Of a stretch of 64,000 nt of DNA, positions 59,015 through 64,000 are shown piece after piece. This DNA is from Macrostomum hystrix (lineage: Eukaryota; Platyhelminthes; Macrostomidae): the NCBI GenBank assembly GCA_950097015.1, contig CATNEN010000024.1:1679501-1743500 (forward strand), written 5' to 3'. Position numbers and translations under genes: made by a program. The notes below the pieces were generated by a model, which saw nothing but the letters and a program-made list of their open reading frames with translations, did no database searches and was not told where the DNA came from. Within the stretch, counting starts at the first letter, position 1, and each line of letters begins with the position of its first letter.

Positions 59015-59608
59015 TCAAAATGAAGCGAAATCTTTGTCCGTCTTCTGACGTCGATTTTTGGCCTCAGTTCGATTCTGCAGATTCGCAATCAGCTGACCAG
59101 TGGAGCTTCCAACTCTGTTGCCATAGTTACCGGCCTCTGTGCTGGGCAGAGCTCCGGCCGTTTCACTGGTTCCACTTACTGTCTCGTTGTCGGATCGATT
59201 TCCAACAGATTCCAACTTTTTCTCCATCTTTGGCTGACCCTGTGGAATTAGAATAAGTGGAAATTGAAAATTAGACATGAAAGAACAAAATAAGAAAATA
59301 TTATTTTTGATTGATTCTTTGTCACAAACTTGCTGTTTACAGCACTGTAAATGATCTTACGCGCTGGTCGAAATTAGCCAGAAATCCCCAACGCTCATCT
59401 CTGCAAAGTGAAGTGGTGTTGAGGGTCGATCAGTAATTAGAAAACTTTTGTGCCCACTAAAAGTACAAAACGCCAGCAGCTCATCGGCATGCGGATGTGG
59501 CGGATTAGCTGATATTGTGGCCGAACTTGCCTCTGCCGGTCCATCCTGGCCTCCCGAACCAGATTCTGGCGCCAGATTTCAGTCGCGCATCGCCGGATCA
59601 GTTGCCAT
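59015..59608 (-). CDS. Small hypothetical gene, exon structure unresolved
   Basis: Terminal exon 59239-59015 (acceptor ttccacag) encodes 74 residues, GQPKMEKKLESVG... to DKDFASF and TGA, hydrophilic and serine/threonine/asparagine-rich. A 40-nt exon 59400-59361 (acceptor ctttgcag, donor gtaaga) joins it in phase as DERWGFLANFDQR. Upstream, a GC-rich open stretch (about 59577-59460, ESGSGGQDGPAEASSATISANPPHPHADELLAF) has coding character, and a well-placed ATG (ccATGg, 59608-59606) lies in the same frame, but a TGA interrupts ten codons after it. I cannot say whether an intron, an assembly error or a different start is responsible. The family is not recognised. TATAAAT occurs about 170 bp upstream. 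Confidence 0.4.
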
Positions 59609-59776
59609 GGAAACAGACCAGGTTTCGTTTTAAGAATGCACTTTATATTCTGCAGGCGGAATAGTTGCTTCTAAAATTATTTTTTGTGCAGCCAGCAAAG
59701 ACTGTTCTCAGACAAGTCAGACAGACAGATGTCTGCATGGGGTGGTAGAGGAAAAGCAGACGTCTGAACATGGAGC

Positions 59777-59802
59777 ATTTATAGAGCATGTAGCCAGCCA
59801 AT
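59777..59802 (-). promoter_or_regulatory. TATA-like box and inverted CCAAT for the small minus-strand gene
   Basis: TATAAAT on the minus strand at 59783-59777 and ATTGG at 59802-59798. The spacing between them is shorter than usual, so the CCAAT assignment is weak. Confidence 0.3.
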
Positions 59803-59809
59803 CAGCGCT

Positions 59810-60800
59810 GCCTTTGTGGAATAAGCGGACACATTCCAAACATTCGCCCATGGCTGTCTCCAATGCTGCCTCACCAATCCCATAATTTGCTCGCGGATTC
59901 CAAGCAAACGTATCCCAAGTCGAGATCCCCATAACGGGGCGAAATTAAGAGGTACTCATCCCAACTAAAACTCCCACTTTAACCCAACCAGCAACCTCAG
60001 CGGAACAACAGCTGAGCTGCTGGCAATGCCGCAGCGGTCCATTGTTCTCGAACAGTATATGAAACCAAACGTTAGAGATGTGGGCTAGCTCCCCATGGAG
60101 ACTAAAATATAGAATGGATTGAAGCTGCCTTTATCCCAATCCACTCAGTCCAACGGTTTCTACTATTAATTTAAAAAAAGAGAGAGAAAAAACATTCTTC
60201 CAATACCATTGTTCCAGAAACCCATCTTTGGCACGGACTAAATTTCTGGAAAATTCTCACTGCCTCAGGAAATAATTTTTATTGGCTAGGGAGTTTTCAG
60301 TTATTGATATTTAAATTAAGATGACCTTGTGGAAAACCCCTTACTTTCCATCACCAAGGAAAGCACGTGACTGAATTCAGCCAATGAAATTTTAGATAAG
60401 TCCATCTCGTATTGAATTTCATTTGTTAGTCTTGACATGGCTGTCCCGATTTCTGTCTAATCATACCACACAGTCCTGAATATCATAAATGTAATAATGC
60501 TAATATTTTTTATCGGCACGTCCTCCTTGTCGTTAGAAATATTTCTTGTTGATAAAAAACGAAAATGGTGATAAGCTTTTTCGAAGGCTTACAAAAATAT
60601 TTTTTCTTACTGTAACCATGACTTCAATTTAGCTTGCAACAGCTATCGTGCGCTGATCGTACATACGAGTACATACAGCTTTGGTCTTATCGCTAGTTAG
60701 ACCAGAAGTGTTAGGCCACCAAACACGAGAAAAATGTTTTAAAGACTCACTTACTGGCCTATTAGACTGCCGAGTACACTGGCTTGTTGACTAGCAAATT
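59810..60800. other. Intergenic region between divergent genes
   Basis: Lies between the minus-strand small gene and the + strand CLCA gene, and probably contains the promoters of both. No element is recognised. Confidence 0.4.
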
Positions 60801-60837
60801 ATGAGTGCGATAGTGCACTCTTTGAAAGAGTTCTCTA

Positions 60838-60999
60838 ATGTTTCTAGGCATTGCTTCTCTAACGGCACTGCTGGTGCTGGCAAGTCGGGGCATTGCTCAG
60901 CCGGGCATCGAGCTGACACCCGAAGGTCGCTACATCGGGATTCGAGTCTCCATTGGCGAGGAAATTCGTGTCGATTGGAATCTGCTAGACAAGCTCAAG
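60838..60999 (+). CDS. CLCA: CLCA exon 1, signal peptide
   Basis: Codes residues 1-54, ATG to ...DWNLLDKLK, donor gtgcgg at 61000 (phase 0). The first 20 residues form a clear secretory signal; GIELTPEGRYIGIRVSIGEEI matches the CLCA start (VKLxNNGYEDIVIAI). Confidence 0.85.
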
Positions 61000-63900
61000 G
61001 TGCGGAATGGATTTGTCAAACGTTCAAAAAGTTACAATGCCAAATATTTCTTAGCTGTCTAGTGTGTTGGGTGTCTAGGATGATAGGTAACTTCGGTGCT
61101 AATTTCCTAAAGTGTTAAGGTATCTTGTGTTTTAAGTGTCTAAGAAGTCTCAGTTGTTTATAGGTGTATAAGGAGTCTCAGTGCTAGGCTAGGTGTCTAT
61201 GCAAAATCATTCAAATTGCACGAAATAGTTCTGAAGTGGGAGAAGTTGCTGACTAATTCCGAGTTTGAACAGGCAGCATTCCAGAAGGCGTCCGAGCACA
61301 TGGCGACAGCCACAAAGCCAGTGATAAATGGCACAAAGTCCTACGCCTTCGGCTCCGTGCAGTTCCTGCTTCCGGCTCATTGGAACGACTCTAGCAACAA
61401 ATCCATCAGTTATGACAGCTATGACGTAGCTGAAGACGAGGCGCACTTCCGGCTGACGAATAGATCCAGTGAGATCAAAGAGCCTTGGACAGTGCAGCCA
61501 TTGGGTTGCGGACAACCGGGACTGTATACTCTGCTGCCGTTGGATTTCATGAAAAGTCATGAACCCGACAGCCGTAAGCCTCCGACTGTACGCGTTCTTT
61601 GTAATGCAATTTATGAGCAAGCTTTAGCGTTACGTTAAAAAGGATAGCTTCTATTTAATGTAGAAACTTAAAAAATCAGTTTCATTTTCATGCTAGTAAA
61701 ATTTAGCGTCTGAATTGACGAGAAGTTTTGTAAAATGTGGCGGCTTTGATGACGTCAAGTTGCGTAGTTAATGTAGTTGTAGATAAAGTTGACGACGTGA
61801 ATGTATCGTCTTTGACGACATAACGTTGTGTCTAATGTAGCGTCTTTGACGACGTGAATGTAGCGTCTTTGACGACATGAATGTAGCGTCTTTGACGACG
61901 TGAATGTAGCGTCTTTGACGACATGAATGTAGCGTCTTTGACGACGTGAATGTAGCGTCTTTTACGACATGAATGTAGCGTCTTTGACGACGTGAATGTA
62001 GCGTCTTTGACGACATGAATGTAGCGTCTTTGACGACGTGAATGTAGCGTCTTTTACGACATGAATGTAGCGTCTTTGACGACGTAAATGTAGCGTCTTT
62101 GACGACATAACGTTGTGTCTAATGTAGCGACTTTTACGACATGAATGTAGCGTCTTTGACGACGTGAATGTAGCGTCTTTGACGACGTGAATGTAGCGTC
62201 TTTGCCGACGTGAATGTAGCGTCTTTGACGACATGAATGTAGCGTCTTTGACGACATGAATGTAGCGTCTTTGAAGATTTAACGTTGTGTCTAATGTAGC
62301 GACTTTGACGATGACACGTTATGTCTAATGTAGCGTCTTTGACGACGTCACGTTGTGTCTAATGTAGCGTCCTTGACGACGTGAAGTTGTGTCTAATGTA
62401 GCATCCTTGACGACGTCACGTTGTGTCTAATGTAGCGTCCTTGACGACGGGAAGTTGTGTCTAATGTAGCATCTTTGACGACGTCAAGTCAAGTAGCGTA
62501 GTTAATGTAGTTGAAATTAAAGTTTGCGACGTTAACGTAGCGTTTTGACGACGTCAAGTTGTGTCGCCTTAGCGTCTTATGTAAAAACGAGCGGAAACTA
62601 TCCTACGAGGAAAAAATGATAACTTGCGTATCTATGCACTCGGATCGGTATGTTTCTGTAGAGAGAGAGTGTGTGTGCATGTGTGCGTGCTGTCATGAAC
62701 TGAACTGCATTGTTTCATGCTTCATGCTTCTATTTACTATTGTTTCATACTCACCAGAGGTTCTTAGCTCGTTCTGTTGTACTTTCTTTCAGTTGGCCGA
62801 GTGCTGCTACACGAGTTCAGCCGACTGCGCTGGGGCGCCTTCAACGAGTACAACGGCGAGGAGGGGCCGCACAGCTACATGTTTGGCAAAATTGCTTTGC
62901 CTGTGCAGTGCACGAACAGGCTCAGAGGCATCTTTGCTCACAATGAGACCTACAAACCATGCAGATTCTTGCCCGAGATCAACAGTTTGGAGCCGCACTG
63001 TCGCTACTACCTTAATCCGGACCAGGCCAACTCAGACGCTTCTATCATGTACACTACTCAGTTTAGCTCCATTCCGCACTTCTGCGCCCGTGTCGCCGAC
63101 TCGAGGCTGGCGCACAACCTGAATGCGCCGAATCCGCACACGAGACGCTGCCCAGCTGGAGCCAGCGTGCGCGACGTCCTGGCGCAACATGAGGACTTCC
63201 GCCACGGCCCTGAGGTCAAGGATCCGGACACAAAGATTAACTTCACGGAAGTGACGCCGAATGTAGCGACGAGGCGACTGGTTGTGGTCATGGACGTCTC
63301 CAGAAGCATGCTGGTAAATTGTTTTTGTGCATCAAGTAGCGCCTCTAGGGAATTGATGAGTGACTATAGATACGATGACAGCAGAATTCAATTATCATGC
63401 AACCAGTCATGCGCTTATCTCAGGGCCAGCCGATGGCAAAGATGAAGCAATCGATGCAGAATCTGCTTCAACAACTCCCAGACAACATTGAGTGCGCCCT
63501 CGTGTCCTACTCCACTGGCGTGCAAATCCTGGCGCCACTGACGCTGATGAACAGCTCGGAGGCCCGGATCAGCCACTGGGGACTGGTGCGCAACCTCACT
63601 GCAGCCGGGGTCACCGCGACCGGGGATGCAATGGCGGCTGCACTGGAGGTACTTGCTCACTAAGTACAACAGAGTGGATTGGAGATCTGGTGACTGGAAT
63701 AGAAACTGGAATAAAATAGCGATTGGGAATTGTCCACTTCAAAGCAAAACGATAGGGTATGACGACTTCTGAACATTACAGTCAAGTATCAAGGACTTAT
63801 AAATATAGTATTCAGGTAACGCAGACTTCTAAACATAGCAGTCCAGTTATCACGGACTCCTAGAGGTAGCGTCCAAGCAAGAGAAATGTTTGGCAACGTA

Positions 63901-64000
63901 ATAATCCACCTTCGTGTCCGCACGGCAATTCGCAGCTGCTCGGCTGCAACCTGAGCCGACCATCCGGCTCTCTGACTGGTCACCTGCTGCTAATCACAGA
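60838..64000 (+). CDS. CLCA: CLCA-family protein (calcium-activated chloride channel regulator), 5' part, truncated by window end
   Basis: Exons: 60838-60999, about 61237-61573, 62793-63313, 63424-63648, 63936 to window end. CLCA proteins are secreted or membrane-tethered, with an N-terminal zinc-metalloprotease domain that self-cleaves and a VWA domain; vertebrate members modulate TMEM16A chloride channels. Seen here: a signal peptide (MFLGIASLTALLVLASRGIAQ), the N-terminal CLCA domain (SYAFGSVQFLLPAHW, like the family's FKNVAILIPASW), the segment LHEFSRLRWGAFNEYN replacing the canonical HEWAHxRWGVFxEY, cysteine-rich blocks with ASIMYTTQFSSIPHFC, and the VWA start VVVMDVSRSM with an intact MIDAS (D334, S336, S338). 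The second zinc-binding histidine of HExxH is arginine. The exon 2 start is the one boundary I could not fix. Confidence 0.9.
61237..61573 (+). CDS. CLCA: CLCA exon 2
   Basis: Codes about residues 55-166 (WEKLLTNSEFEQAAFQKASEHM...), with the LPAHW block. The donor gccgtaagc (exon ends 61573) is strong and phases with exon 3. The acceptor is uncertain: candidates are 61237 and 61243, both in phase but without a good pyrimidine tract. Confidence 0.8.
61785..62490. repeat. 23-bp minisatellite, about 27 copies, CLCA intron 2
   Basis: Unit gtagcgtctttgacgacgtg plus aat, with gacatgaat and ttttacgac variants; from 62285 the unit becomes the longer acgttgtgtctaatgtagcg form. Short repetitive minus-strand ORFs are artefacts. 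Confidence 0.94.
62793..63313 (+). CDS. CLCA: CLCA exon 3, protease motif and MIDAS
   Basis: Codes residues 167-340; acceptor actttctttcag, donor gtaaat. Starts LGRVLLHEFSRLRWGAFNEYN, ends at the VWA strand VVVMDVSRSML. Contains many cysteines in the order expected for CLCA (PVQCTNRL, YKPCRFLPE, PHCRYYL, HFCARV, TRRCPAG). Confidence 0.92.
63424..63648 (+). CDS. CLCA: CLCA exon 4, VWA domain
   Basis: Codes residues 341-415; acceptor cttatctcag, donor gtactt. ECALVSYSTGVQILAPLTLM is the second VWA strand region and GVTATGDAMAAALE corresponds to the family's GGTSI-type MIDAS loop and helix. Confidence 0.88.
63936..64000 (+). CDS. CLCA: CLCA exon 5, truncated by window end
   Basis: From acceptor caattcgcag the frame reads LLGCNLSRPSGSLTGHLLLITD, the VWA strand normally ending LLTDGE. 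It follows exon 4 in phase 0. The rest of the gene lies beyond 64000. Confidence 0.7.
   Translation, partial: MLGCNLSRPSGSLTGHLLLIT

Noticed and set aside
61207-61620. Minus-strand 137-codon ORF opposite CLCA exon 2
   Set aside because: The + strand frame has clear CLCA features and consistent splice sites; the minus ORF is its shadow.

Overview
The window is nuclear DNA from an invertebrate animal. Genes have GT-AG introns, exons are GC-rich with a strong C/G third-position bias, and intergenic DNA is AT-rich. Families present include c-Jun N-terminal kinase (JNK), ARFGEF3/BIG3, CLCA and a rhodopsin-class GPCR. Splice-acceptor-like sequences just before two start codons would fit a lineage with spliced-leader trans-splicing. 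A free-living flatworm or another spiralian is my best guess, but the sequence does not prove it.

Layout. 860-1570 (-): last exon of a TMEM186-like mitochondrial membrane protein. 4126-4968 (+): intronless TPGS1, a tubulin polyglutamylase complex subunit. 6548-34011 (+): an 11-exon ARFGEF3/BIG3 orthologue of about 1892 residues whose exons join in phase at all ten introns. About 5.7 kb is coding; most of the remaining 22 kb of intron is minisatellite. 38986-40218 (-): an intronless class A GPCR. 45099-53328 (-): a complete five-exon JNK (385 residues). 59015-59608 (-): a small unrecognised gene with unresolved exons. 60838-64000 (+): the 5' part of a CLCA-family gene running off the window end.

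The dominating feature is tandem repetition: more than 30 arrays with units of 4 to 43 bp. Nearly every intron of ARFGEF3 and JNK has its own family; the largest is a 34-bp satellite of about 128 copies in JNK intron 3. Several arrays show higher-order or segmental duplication. The units are often multiples of 3 or lack stops, so long repetitive ORFs appear on both strands; I do not regard these as genes.

Dispersed elements are also present: a SINE-like family with an ATT-rich tail (three copies, one with its tail amplified tenfold), tRNA-headed SINE-like elements near 34.1 and 57.5 kb, a foldback element with arms of about 380 bp (54.1-55.6 kb), a truncated non-LTR retrotransposon end (58.3 kb), and a condensin-G-like (NCAPG) exon fragment inside an ARFGEF3 intron. 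The genes do not form a common pathway; they are ordinary neighbours. The most unusual biology is the repeat architecture of the introns and what it may do to splicing.
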